The notes under the pieces: model-generated
Databases searched by the model: none
What the model was told of the DNA's origin: nothing
The model's input: only the letters and a program-made list of their open reading frames with translations
Made by a program: the position numbers and the translations under genes
Assembly (NCBI GenBank): GCA_022843385.1
Contig: JALHNT010000022.1
Coordinates: 1 to 64,000, forward strand
Direction: 5' to 3'
DNA length: 64,000 nt
From: Anaerolineae bacterium
GTDB taxonomy: Bacteria; Chloroflexota; Anaerolineae; Aggregatilineales; Phototrophicaceae
Shown: positions 18,236 through 25,989 of the stretch, in pieces
Layout of the letters: each line of letters starts with the position of its first letter
How positions within the stretch are numbered: the stretch's first letter is position 1

Positions 18236-19768
18236 ATGAGCGACCAACAGGCATTTCTTCAGGCGATTCAATCCGGTTACCAATTCAAAGGCACATCGAT
18301 TCCATTGGGCATCGCCATGCTGGATGGTGCTGCTGTCCCAGGCGCAATGATAACCTTACCCTTGGCGACCTTAAACCAACATGGCCTGGTGGCCGGTGCA
18401 ACCGGTACTGGAAAAACCAAGACCTTGCAAAAACTTTGCGAGATGTTATCGCTGAATGGCATCCCGGTGCTGATGATGGACATCAAGGGCGATGTCAGCG
18501 GCATCTCACAACCTGGCAGCCCCCACCCCAAAATCGACGAACGTCAGCAGAAGATTGGCCTGCCCTGGGAAGCGCGACAGTTCCCGGTAGAATTCCTGAC
18601 GCTCGCCGGCGGGACCGGCCTGCAACTGCGCGCCACTGTCTCGGAATTCGGGCCGGTGCTGTTTTCCAAGATTCTCGAAGTCAACGAAACTCAGGCCAGC
18701 GTCATCGCCCTGCTTTTCAAATACTGCGACGATAACCAACTTCCCCTGCTCGACCTGAAGGATTTCAAGAAGACGCTGCAATATCTGACGAACGAAGGCA
18801 AGGAAGCCATCGAGAAGGAATACGGCGCGATCAGCAGCGCATCGACTGCCGCCATTATGCGCCGCGTGATCGAACTGGAAGAACAGGGAGCAGAGTTGTT
18901 TTTCGGCGAACGCTCCTTTGAGGTGGAAGACCTGTGCCGCCGCGACAGCAACGGCTATGGCATGATCAATGTGTTGCGATTGAACGACCTGCAAAGCAAA
19001 CCCAAGCTGTTCTCGACCTTCATGCTGTGTCTGATGGCCGAAATTTACGAGAAGTTCCCTGAAGAGGGCGATCTGGAAAAGCCGAAGCTGGTGTTCATCA
19101 TCGATGAAGCCCACCTGATCTTCAATGAGGCGTCCAAGACCCTGCTCGATCAATTGGAGACCATCATCAAGTTGATCCGCTCCAAAGGCGTCGGCCTGTA
19201 CTTTTGCACTCAGAACCCGGTGGATGTCCCTCCAGCCATCCTGGCGCAGTTGGGGTTGAAGATTCAACATGCCTTGCGTGCTTTCACTGCTAATGACCGC
19301 AAAGCCATCAAGCTGGCCGCCCAGAATTATCCCGAAACTACCTTCTATGCAGTGGAAGACCTATTGACCCAGCTTGGGACGGGGGAAGCCTTCGTCAGTG
19401 TCCTCAACGAAAAAGGCATCCCCACTCCCCTCGCCCACACCCTGATCGCCGCGCCCGAATCGCGCATGGATACCATCACTGATGGCGAGCTTCAGGCGGT
19501 CGTCAGCCGCTCGTCGATTGCCCGCCAGTATAACGAAGTTCTGGATCGTGAGAGCGCCGCCGAAATCCTGACGAAGAAGATCGAAGAAGCCGCCAAAGCC
19601 GCTGAGAAGGCCAAAGCCGAAGACGAGGAAGAAAAGCGCAAGAAGGATGACCCATCATTCCTTGAGTCGCTGGGTAAGAATTCGCTGGTCAAACAGATCG
19701 GGCGCGAGATCACTCGTGAGTTGACACGCGGCCTGCTCGGTGTGCTGGGGATTCGTCGCCGGCGCTGA
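18236..19768 (+). CDS. HerA-like ATPase (DUF853 family)
   Basis: A 510-residue P-loop ATPase. The start chosen is the ATG preceded by AGAAGG five bases upstream, giving MSDQQAFLQAIQ; an earlier in-frame start exists. Walker A GATGTGKT lies at residues 54-61 and Walker B VFIIDEAHLIF near 281-291. The C end is Lys/Glu-rich (EKAKAEDEEEKRKKDD), then a basic tail. The match is to the HerA/FtsK-type helicase-like DUF853 family, whose hexameric members pump nucleic acid; the actual role of this group is not settled. It lies alone, divergent from the giant modular gene. No nuclease partner of the HerA-NurA or defence type is adjacent, though a Uma2 nuclease gene follows 160 bases later. Confidence 0.88.
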   Translation: MSDQQAFLQAIQSGYQFKGTSIPLGIAMLDGAAVPGAMITLPLATLNQHGLVAGATGTGKTKTLQKLCEMLSLNGIPVLMMDIKGDVSGISQPGSPHPKIDERQQKIGLPWEARQFPVEFLTLAGGTGLQLRATVSEFGPVLFSKILEVNETQASVIALLFKYCDDNQLPLLDLKDFKKTLQYLTNEGKEAIEKEYGAISSASTAAIMRRVIELEEQGAELFFGERSFEVEDLCRRDSNGYGMINVLRLNDLQSKPKLFSTFMLCLMAEIYEKFPEEGDLEKPKLVFIIDEAHLIFNEASKTLLDQLETIIKLIRSKGVGLYFCTQNPVDVPPAILAQLGLKIQHALRAFTANDRKAIKLAAQNYPETTFYAVEDLLTQLGTGEAFVSVLNEKGIPTPLAHTLIAAPESRMDTITDGELQAVVSRSSIARQYNEVLDRESAAEILTKKIEEAAKAAEKAKAEDEEEKRKKDDPSFLESLGKNSLVKQIGREITRELTRGLLGVLGIRRRR

Positions 19769-19929
19769 TTTCTGTCGGCATGGCTGCCCGCGCCACATCC
19801 AGCGGCTACAAACGGGATGTTCCCTTAGCAATCGGTGACTTGCTCAACATCATTCCCTGCGGGCGCTTACCAGCGACATTTCGGGAAGATGGCAATGTGG
19901 GTGGGTCGGTGTAAGCGAAAGGATGATCC

Positions 19930-20502
19930 ATGTTTGCTGAACAACCCCGCGCCGGCATGAGCGAAGCCGAGTATCTGGCCTTTGAAGCCGCCAGCGACAT
20001 GCGCCACGAGTTTCACGACGGCGAGATCTTCGCCATGTCCGGCGGAATCCTCAACCATGCGCTGATCGCTGGCAATACGCTGACGATCCTCAACATTCAG
20101 GCGCAGCGGCGCGGCTGTCGCATCTTCCCCAACGACATGAAGATCCGTACCGGCAGCGGCAATCATTACTACCCGGATGCTTCTGCCCTGTGTGGCACGC
20201 CGGAGTTGACGGCGGACAACCCGCCCTCGCTGCTCAACCCGACAACCATCATCGAGGTGCTGTCGGAGTCGACCGAGGTGTTTGACCGCGACAAGAAGTT
20301 CCGTCACTACAAGACCATCCCCAGCCTGAGTGAATACGTCCTCATCGCCCAAAAGGAACCGCTGATCGAACGCTATCTGCGCCAACCCAGCGGCGAGTGG
20401 AGCCAACTCGTCGCCACCGACAGCGAGGCCGTCATCAACCTGCCCTCCCTCGACATCCGCCTGACGCTGGCCGATGTCTACATCAACGGCTTCGAGGGCT
20501 AA
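19930..20502 (+). CDS. Uma2 family endonuclease (DUF820)
   Basis: A 190-residue protein of the Uma2/DUF820 group, restriction-endonuclease-fold proteins common in cyanobacteria and Chloroflexota. N-terminal MSEAEYLAFE and HEFHDGEIFAMSGG are typical, and the PD-(D/E)xK-like core is seen as YYPDASALCG, then TIIEVLSEST and a conserved Lys in DRDKKFRHYK. ATG preceded by AAGGATGATCC. The cellular role of the family is poorly known. A deleted copy of this gene lies about 450 bases downstream (20960-21137). Confidence 0.9.
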   Translation: MFAEQPRAGMSEAEYLAFEAASDMRHEFHDGEIFAMSGGILNHALIAGNTLTILNIQAQRRGCRIFPNDMKIRTGSGNHYYPDASALCGTPELTADNPPSLLNPTTIIEVLSESTEVFDRDKKFRHYKTIPSLSEYVLIAQKEPLIERYLRQPSGEWSQLVATDSEAVINLPSLDIRLTLADVYINGFEG

Positions 20503-20584
20503 AGCGTCTCACCGGCGTATGGTTTTGCTATCACATTGATCGAACTATGAACGACGCTATCGTGAGCAAAGAGGGACGTAATCC

Positions 20585-20800
20585 GTGAAAAAACTTAGTG
20601 ATATGTGGACAACGGATGTGGAGGATTACTGTCTTATTCGAGTAAAGCTCTTAGGGAAGTTTTATGGATATGCAATTTACTACATTCCCAACAAAAGCAG
20701 TGTTCTTATGGATCTTACAGAAGAAGAGTATTCAAGCTTGTTTGAAAACATGATTCAGGCAGGAGTGCGAATTGTCGACTCGATAAACGAGCTACCATAA
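20585..20800 (+). CDS. Small acidic protein of unknown function
   Basis: A 71-residue protein starting at GTG (MKKLSDMWTTDVEDYCLIRV), with a GAGGG element upstream. It looks like a compact alpha/beta fold with a strand pair (GYAIYYIPNKSSVLMDL) and a helix (EEYSSLFENMIQAG). AT-richer than its neighbours and placed between a Uma2 gene and a Uma2 remnant. No family recognised; it could be a toxin-antitoxin or immunity-sized protein, but nothing specific supports that. Confidence 0.5.
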   Translation: MKKLSDMWTTDVEDYCLIRVKLLGKFYGYAIYYIPNKSSVLMDLTEEEYSSLFENMIQAGVRIVDSINELP

Positions 20801-20959
20801 TTCACTTACAGTCGCGCATTTGAGGGAGAGCGAAAGCACAACATCATGTGCCACTATGAGAATAATCCGTATTGACTGTGCAAGACCCAGCGAAGGGTGC
20901 GACCTGGATGAGAGGTGGCAAGCTGTCCGAGCAGATCTAGACGCAAAGAATGGTGATCG

Positions 20960-21137
20960 ATGTTCGCGGAACAACGCCGCACCGGGATAAGCGAAGCCGA
21001 GTACCCAACTATTGAAGCCCTACTCCGATGTGTCCGCGCTGTGTGGCACACCGGAGTTGGCGACGTATAACCCGCCCTCGCTCGACATCCGTCTGACGCT
21101 AGCCAATGTCTATATCAACATCTTCGAGCGATTCTGA
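20960..21137 (+). pseudogene. Internally deleted Uma2 gene remnant
   Basis: Three blocks match the intact Uma2 gene at 19930 in order: the start (ATGTTCGCGGAACAACGCCG, then GCGAAGCCGAGTA), a middle part (TGTGTGGCACACCGGAGTTG and ACCCGCCCTCG), and the end (CTCGACATCCGTCTGACGCT to a TGA at 21135-21137). Two internal stretches are missing, so only about 178 of 573 bases remain and the frame is broken. Confidence 0.8.
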
Positions 21138-21255
21138 GGATTGCTGTGGGTTAGATCAGCAGCACAACTCCATTGAGTTGGTATCAATCCAACCCACAAG
21201 CAGTAACTCAAACTGTCATATCGTTACCGGCAATTGAAGCGCTAACCGCTACTCA

Positions 21256-22365
21256 TCACTCCCGTGCATACGGGAGAGCCAGCCAGTCGCGCCAGATGTC
21301 CAGCGCCGGGCGGGGCGCGCCGTCTTCATCGTAGAAGCCGGTGTCACGCCAGGCGATCTCGAACCCCTGCGGCGAGCCGATCTGTTCCCAGAGGGCGTCG
21401 TAATCGCGCAGGACGAAGTTCACCACAAACTGGAAGTCATGCTCCAGCGCCGAGTCGAGCAGATAGCGCGTCCATTCCGCCTGCTTCTCGCTATCCGATT
21501 CCAGCGTGACCGCCGTGCCAGCGATGTCAATGGTGAAGGTTTGCGCCGGATAGCCGGTCTCGGTGACGGCCATCGGCTTATCGGATAGCTCTGCCAGCTC
21601 ATCGAACAGACGCGTCGGGATGGCGCTGGTCATGTAGCGAGTGAAGTAGGGATAGACCGAGTAGCCCACGATGTCGGTGTAAGGCAGGATGTCGTTCAGC
21701 GCCCGCACCTGGTCCTCATGATCGGCGTCGGTGTAACCAGCCAGCAGGTCGATGCCGGTCAGCGAGACGAAAGCCGGCAGATCGGGATAGGTGGTCTTGA
21801 GGTGGTCATACACTGCCCGGTGGAGCACCATATAGGCATCCCACTGCTCCGGTGCGTTCTTCATCAACAGGTTGACCTCGATGCCGAACATGAACTGATC
21901 CGGCTCGAAGTAGGCGATGATAGTATCGCAGTAGTGAATGAAAGCGGCGATGACATCCGGGTGATCGAAAGCATAATCAGCGAAAGGTGCGGGCAGCGGT
22001 TGGTTATCAGCCGTGCCACGATAGGGCGCTAACCCGACGCGCATCAGACCGATGGGCGTCACCGTCACCAGCACCTCATGATCGTCCGGGGTCAGCGACC
22101 GGCGGAACGACCAGTCGTCCATCACATGCTGGGTGTAGGGCTGCCCGGCCAGCGCTTCAGTCCAGGGTACGCCGTTGTCGAAGTGCTGGACAATCAGATC
22201 GGCATCCTCGGCGATGCGGTCGTAGGTATAAAACACAGCATCCACGCTGATCTCATACGGCCAGGGCGTGAAGCCCAAGTGGAATGGGCGCGAATTCGCC
22301 TCGTCCTGAGCTTCAATGACCGACAGACCGCAAAGGCACAATAGCATGACCAGCAGGGTTCTCAT
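21256..22365 (-). CDS. Secreted glycoside-hydrolase-like TIM-barrel protein
   Basis: A 369-residue protein with a short signal peptide (LLVMLLCLCGLSVIEA). The rest reads as a beta/alpha barrel: FHLGFTPWPYE at strand 1, MFGIEVNLL with the likely acid/base Glu, DIVGYSVYPYF, and MAVTETGYPA with the likely nucleophile Glu. The spacing resembles clan GH-A glycosidases of the GH53 or GH113 kind. The exact family and substrate are not certain. GGAG lies eight bases before the ATG. Probably degrades or trims a polysaccharide outside the cytoplasm. Confidence 0.75.
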   Translation of the reverse strand: MRTLLVMLLCLCGLSVIEAQDEANSRPFHLGFTPWPYEISVDAVFYTYDRIAEDADLIVQHFDNGVPWTEALAGQPYTQHVMDDWSFRRSLTPDDHEVLVTVTPIGLMRVGLAPYRGTADNQPLPAPFADYAFDHPDVIAAFIHYCDTIIAYFEPDQFMFGIEVNLLMKNAPEQWDAYMVLHRAVYDHLKTTYPDLPAFVSLTGIDLLAGYTDADHEDQVRALNDILPYTDIVGYSVYPYFTRYMTSAIPTRLFDELAELSDKPMAVTETGYPAQTFTIDIAGTAVTLESDSEKQAEWTRYLLDSALEHDFQFVVNFVLRDYDALWEQIGSPQGFEIAWRDTGFYDEDGAPRPALDIWRDWLALPYARE

Positions 22366-22490
22366 CTCTGATACTCCGTTGTTGGATCGTTGCTGGCTAG
22401 TACGCGGACTGCTATCGTTCAGTTGCGCAGGTTGGGTGCTTAAGGATTAATCCATGCTGTGGCAGAGGAATCTAATGACAGAATAGAGGA

Positions 22491-22528
22491 GAGGATGTAG
22501 AGAACGTTTTGAACGCTCGAACATCCTC
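22491..22528 (-). terminator. Hairpin between two minus-strand genes
   Basis: GAGGATGT (22491-22498) / ACATCCTC (22521-22528), about 25 bases beyond the stop of the OmpA-like gene on the minus strand, followed there by a T-rich stretch. Confidence 0.4.
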
Positions 22529-22552
22529 CAGTGCCTGGTGATCAGGGCCTCC

Positions 22553-23707
22553 TCACCATTTCCAGGTTGGGCCGGGAATAATCACTTGACCCGGTGCACT
22601 GGGCATTTCCGGTGCATTGGATGGTGGCATTTCGTACTGCGGTGGTTTGGGAATCGGCGGCTCCCACTTCTTGCCTTTCAGGGTTTGCAACAGCGCTTTT
22701 GCAACCGCCTTTAGCGCCTCCTTGTATTTATCCTCGATGGGCAGCAGATCGAGCGCCTTTTCAGCCGCTATCTCATCGGCTTCGGCCAGTTTGTCGAGCG
22801 CGGCATCATACAAATCGGGTGACAACTTCTTCAATCCCTTCAGCAGTGGATCGCCCTCGACGGCCTTCTCCAACTGCTTGCGGTAGTCGAATTTGGGGAT
22901 TCCGGGAATCGGCGACCAGGGCATACCCGGTGTGATGCCGGGAATCCCGGGTCCAGGCGGCGGCAGACCGGGCAGCGGCGTGAAACCGGGAGTGGGCGCA
23001 TCTGGCATTCCACCCGGTGGCAGCGATGGTGCCGGAATCGAATCATAGGTGACGACCACACGCCGGTTCAGCGGCTCATCCACATTATCATCAGTTGGAT
23101 TAGCAAGTGATCCTTCGCCGGCGGATTCCGCATAAACCAGCAGTCCCAGTAGAATTTCGTTCCCGCCCCCCAGCTTAATCAACTGCTGCTCCAGTTCGGC
23201 TTTCACCGCATCGGCCCGCGCCTGCCCCAACGTGGCGTTGTCATCATCCTTGCCGACCGTATCGGCGTGTCCCACGACATTGGCCTTCAACAGATGGCCG
23301 CGAAAGGTTTCCAGGCTGAACTTGAGATGCTGTGCGATCTCCGCGATTTGTTTCTTGTGGGCATCGGTCAGCGTGGATTTTTTGGTGGCGAATTTATCCA
23401 GGTTGGCGCTGTTGCGGATTGGCTCCACCTTCAATTCCAGACCAAAGTTGGCCTTTGGCTGATAGCCGCCCAGTTCACGTTGGATGGTGCTGTGTCTGGA
23501 TTGAGTCACCAGATTGCTGACAAAGCGGTTGCCATGCGTCGCTTGCAGACGTTGGACAACCTGCGGTGTCAGCGTATGACTGCTTGGGGCGGTCAGCGCC
23601 TCCCGCACATCGGCCAACAGTTGGTCGGGTTCGCCCGCTGTCACCGGTTGGGCGGCATGGCGCGTAACGGCTAACGACTCATGACGCCCTTGTCTGTGGC
23701 TGTACAT
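22553..23707 (-). CDS. OmpA-domain protein with eCIS-type N-terminal leader
   Basis: A 384-residue protein without a signal peptide. Residues about 46-78 carry LTPQVVQRLQATHGNRFVSN then IQRE, resembling the 'LQ..xGNr.v..L...IQR' leader seen on proteins linked to extracellular contractile injection systems (DUF4157-type neighbourhoods). Residues about 85-225 form an OmpA C-terminal-like domain: VVGHADTVGKDD, LGQARADAVKAEL, NRRVVVTY. Then come a Pro/Gly-rich linker and a helical Lys/Ala-rich domain (about 275-350) ending in a Pro-rich tail. No other eCIS gene is visible here, so it may be an orphan cargo, spike-associated or self-directed protein. GGGGGAG precedes the ATG. Confidence 0.75.
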   Translation of the reverse strand: MYSHRQGRHESLAVTRHAAQPVTAGEPDQLLADVREALTAPSSHTLTPQVVQRLQATHGNRFVSNLVTQSRHSTIQRELGGYQPKANFGLELKVEPIRNSANLDKFATKKSTLTDAHKKQIAEIAQHLKFSLETFRGHLLKANVVGHADTVGKDDDNATLGQARADAVKAELEQQLIKLGGGNEILLGLLVYAESAGEGSLANPTDDNVDEPLNRRVVVTYDSIPAPSLPPGGMPDAPTPGFTPLPGLPPPGPGIPGITPGMPWSPIPGIPKFDYRKQLEKAVEGDPLLKGLKKLSPDLYDAALDKLAEADEIAAEKALDLLPIEDKYKEALKAVAKALLQTLKGKKWEPPIPKPPQYEMPPSNAPEMPSAPGQVIIPGPTWKW

Positions 23708-24224
23708 GACTCCCCCTTGGTGGTTTTTCAGCTCTATGACTCATTGTAATGGAAATTTTCGGACTGTGGGCAACCCAGTTTTGCCCATCGGGATGGGTGC
23801 AGCACCCATCCCATATGACTGACTGGTCAGTTTTACAGTAGAATGCGTTGGGCTTATCTGTGCAAAAAGGCTATTCTACTGTTTTCTAACCATCCGGCAA
23901 CGGTCTTAACAGTCTGCTCCCCTCAGCAGGGTTGGTGAATTGAGTCCTTAAGTCGTACCTTTTGGTAACCACATCGTCGAAAAAGTGTGCTATGCTGGTC
24001 TCAGCAGTCGGTCAGGTTCGGTCTGAACGCGAAACTGCAAAAAGAAGCATGGTGCAGTTGCAGCATCTTGTGCAGAAATCAAATCGAGTGAATGCCGGGT
24101 GATTGACCCATGATTCGTGAATCGAAATATCGAGTGATGCGAATCTGACGAATCTGACGAATATTGTGAATCAACCACCCGATCAGCAGGAGATAACCAA
24201 GAACCAGAAACTAGCAACTAACAA
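23708..24224. other. Gene-free spacer with palindromes and repeat module copy C
   Basis: No supported gene. It contains an almost perfect palindrome GGGATGGGTGC-A-GCACCCATCCC in two arms (23790-23800/23802-23812), ACTGAC/GTCAGT arms (23818-23831), ACAGTAGAAT (23835-23844) / ATTCTACTGT (23873-23882), a CTGCAAAAAGAAGC word related to 5722, the TGATTC module at 24111-24176, and AACTAGCAACTAACAACTA words near 24208-24226. Confidence 0.6.
24111..24176. repeat. GAATCTGAC module, copy C
   Basis: TGATTCGTGAATCG ... GCGAATCTGACGAATCTGAC ... GTGAATCA, colinear with the modules at 5362 and 51504, but without the promoter part of the long repeat. Confidence 0.65.
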
Positions 24225-24791
24225 CTATCCCGCCCCCAGCCGTTCGCCTAACGGCGTTGGCAGGCAGTCGATGCTCTGGGTGTTCTTCTCGCGCTGGTAG
24301 GCTTCCAGCCCGCCATCAACGCCCTTGGCATCCCAGTAGCGATCCAGCACATCGCGCTCGCCCTGGTAGTCATACAGCGGGACCGCATAGCCGCACGAGG
24401 TCTGTACCCGCTCAACCTCGACCATGATGATCTGGCGGCTGCTGTTGAAGGTCGGGAACTGTGCGATCAGCCCATCCCATTCCGGATCGGCTGGCAGCAC
24501 CGTCCTGCCCTGCCCGTAGAGTCGCAGGATGCTGGGCGGGCCTTCAAAGGCGCACCATATCAAGGTGATGCGTCCGTTCTCGCGGATGTGCGCTGACGTT
24601 TCATTGCCGCTGCCGGTCATATCGAGGTAAGCCACCTGATGATCGGAAAGCACGCGCAGGCAGTCATGACCCTTTGGCGACAGGTTGACATGCCCCTCGG
24701 CGCTCAGGGGTGCGGTTGCCACAAAGAACAGATGCTGATCGCGGATGAACTGCTGTAGTTCCGGCGTAATCGAGTTGTGTACTTTCGCCAT
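24225..24791 (-). CDS. Pyridoxamine 5'-phosphate oxidase family (FMN-binding) protein
   Basis: A 188-residue split-barrel protein. The N end (FIRDQHLFFVATAPLSAEGHVNLSPKG as a segment) and the following DHQVAYLDMTGSGNETSAH and RITLIWCAFEGPP match the PNPOx-like flavin-binding family often annotated as 'pyridoxamine 5'-phosphate oxidase family'. Members bind FMN or F420; the substrate is unknown. AGAGG lies seven bases before the ATG. Divergent from the plasmid-like block, sharing a short control region. Confidence 0.85.
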   Translation of the reverse strand: MAKVHNSITPELQQFIRDQHLFFVATAPLSAEGHVNLSPKGHDCLRVLSDHQVAYLDMTGSGNETSAHIRENGRITLIWCAFEGPPSILRLYGQGRTVLPADPEWDGLIAQFPTFNSSRQIIMVEVERVQTSCGYAVPLYDYQGERDVLDRYWDAKGVDGGLEAYQREKNTQSIDCLPTPLGERLGAG

Positions 24792-24836
24792 CGGCTTGCC
24801 TCTGCTAGAATGTTTACATGGGTATTTGCATAGTGC

Positions 24837-24879
24837 TTGCGCTCAGTCTATACATAGTGTATGATCTAAGCGTTCTTAG
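24837..24879 (+). promoter_or_regulatory. Promoter with overlapping operator for the parAB block
   Basis: TTGCGC (24837-24842), 17-base spacer, TATGAT (24860-24865), followed at once by the inverted repeat CTAAG-CGTT-CTTAG (24866-24879); ATACA/TGTAT arms lie within the spacer. The position at the transcript start fits self-repression by the small DNA-binding protein or ParA/ParB. Confidence 0.5.
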
Positions 24880-24913
24880 CATTTAAACAGCGAGTTTAGA
24901 GGAAGAACAGCGA

Positions 24914-25201
24914 ATGAGTCAAATTCCAGTTCGCACTCCGACCAGTTCGCGCTTGACTGAGCAGGCGCAGAAGCTGCTTGAAATTCTGCGAAATGATCGG
25001 GTGCAGTGGATGAACCGGAAGGAAATTGCCCGAGCAATCGGGAAACGCCGGCTCACCCCTTACGATATTGCCCTCCTCGAACTGTTACAGGATCGAGGGT
25101 TGGTCGAGATACAGTCCCGTCCGAATGGCACGCCGATTGGCTACGAGTGGGTGTACCACGCCAAGCCGGAAGCTGTAGTGGAACAAAGCGCGGCCTCATG
25201 A
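24914..25201 (+). CDS. Small winged-helix DNA-binding protein
   Basis: A 95-residue protein. Residues about 17-75 read as a winged helix (AQKLLEILRNDRVQWMNRKE then IALLELLQDRGLVEIQSRP). AGAGGAAG precedes the ATG. Its TGA overlaps the parA ATG (ATGA), so it is translationally coupled as first gene of the block. Likely a local repressor or an accessory partition or copy-control protein; this is inferred from size and position. Confidence 0.75.
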   Translation: MSQIPVRTPTSSRLTEQAQKLLEILRNDRVQWMNRKEIARAIGKRRLTPYDIALLELLQDRGLVEIQSRPNGTPIGYEWVYHAKPEAVVEQSAAS

Positions 25202-25989
25202 AGATCGTCACGCTGTTGAACGAAAAAGGCGGCGTCGGCAAAACCACGCTCGCCACGCATATTGCGACAGGCATGGCGATTCGCGGGCTGCGGGTGCTGC
25301 TGGTCGATGCTGATCCTCAGGGTCATGCTACCGTCGCTTTGGGGCTGCCCAAGGAACCCGGCCTGTACGACCTGCTGGTGCGCGACGCCACCTTCAAGAC
25401 GGTGCTGCGTTTTATCCCGACCAAGGCCTACCAGATTCCCAATCAGACGGTGACTGGGCAGTTGTTCGTCATCCCGTCTAATGTCGAGACGCGCAATATC
25501 GCCAACTCGATTTCAGACTCTTTCGCTGTCGTGGAACGCTTTCGTGAACTGGAAAATGCTTTCGACCTGGTGGTGTTCGATACCTCGCCTACCCCATCGC
25601 TGCTGCATGGCTCGATCTATCTGGCGACGGATAGCGTGATCTATCCGACGACCTGCGAGTACCTGAGCTTCGATGGTCTGGTCGAGAGCATCAAGCATCG
25701 TCAGGCGGCGGATGCACCCCGCCAGCAGTGGGGACTGTCGGCCATCGAAGTGATGGGCATCGTCCCAACCATGTTCCGCACCAAGACCATTGAACATTCT
25801 GAGAATCTCAAGCAGCTTCAATCGCAGTTTGGCGAGCTGGTCTGGGAAGCGATCCCGCAGCGCACCATCTGGGCCGAGGCCGCGGCTATTCGGCGCCCGG
25901 TCTTCAACTTTGCCCCGGAAAGCGCTGCCACCAAGGATGCCTGGAAGCTGGTTGATCGCGTACAGGAGGCATTGGCGAGTGTCCGCTAG
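25198..25989 (+). CDS. parA: ParA family partition ATPase
   Basis: A 263-residue ATPase of the ParA/MinD group. The deviant Walker A is KGGVGKTT at residues 10-17 with the signature Lys, followed by VDADPQGHATVALG (Walker A-prime) and DLVVFDTSPT (Walker B). It has no N-terminal DNA-binding extension, as in chromosomal and type Ib plasmid ParA proteins. The ATG overlaps the previous stop; an upstream in-frame start would overrun the winged-helix gene and is less likely. Followed by an 11-base overlap with the ParB gene. Known role: moving the replicon by ATP-driven binding to the nucleoid. Confidence 0.92.
   Translation: MKIVTLLNEKGGVGKTTLATHIATGMAIRGLRVLLVDADPQGHATVALGLPKEPGLYDLLVRDATFKTVLRFIPTKAYQIPNQTVTGQLFVIPSNVETRNIANSISDSFAVVERFRELENAFDLVVFDTSPTPSLLHGSIYLATDSVIYPTTCEYLSFDGLVESIKHRQAADAPRQQWGLSAIEVMGIVPTMFRTKTIEHSENLKQLQSQFGELVWEAIPQRTIWAEAAAIRRPVFNFAPESAATKDAWKLVDRVQEALASVR

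Noticed and set aside
18506..19270. Minus-strand frame of 254 codons in the HerA-like gene
   Set aside because: Antisense shadow of a well-supported ATPase.
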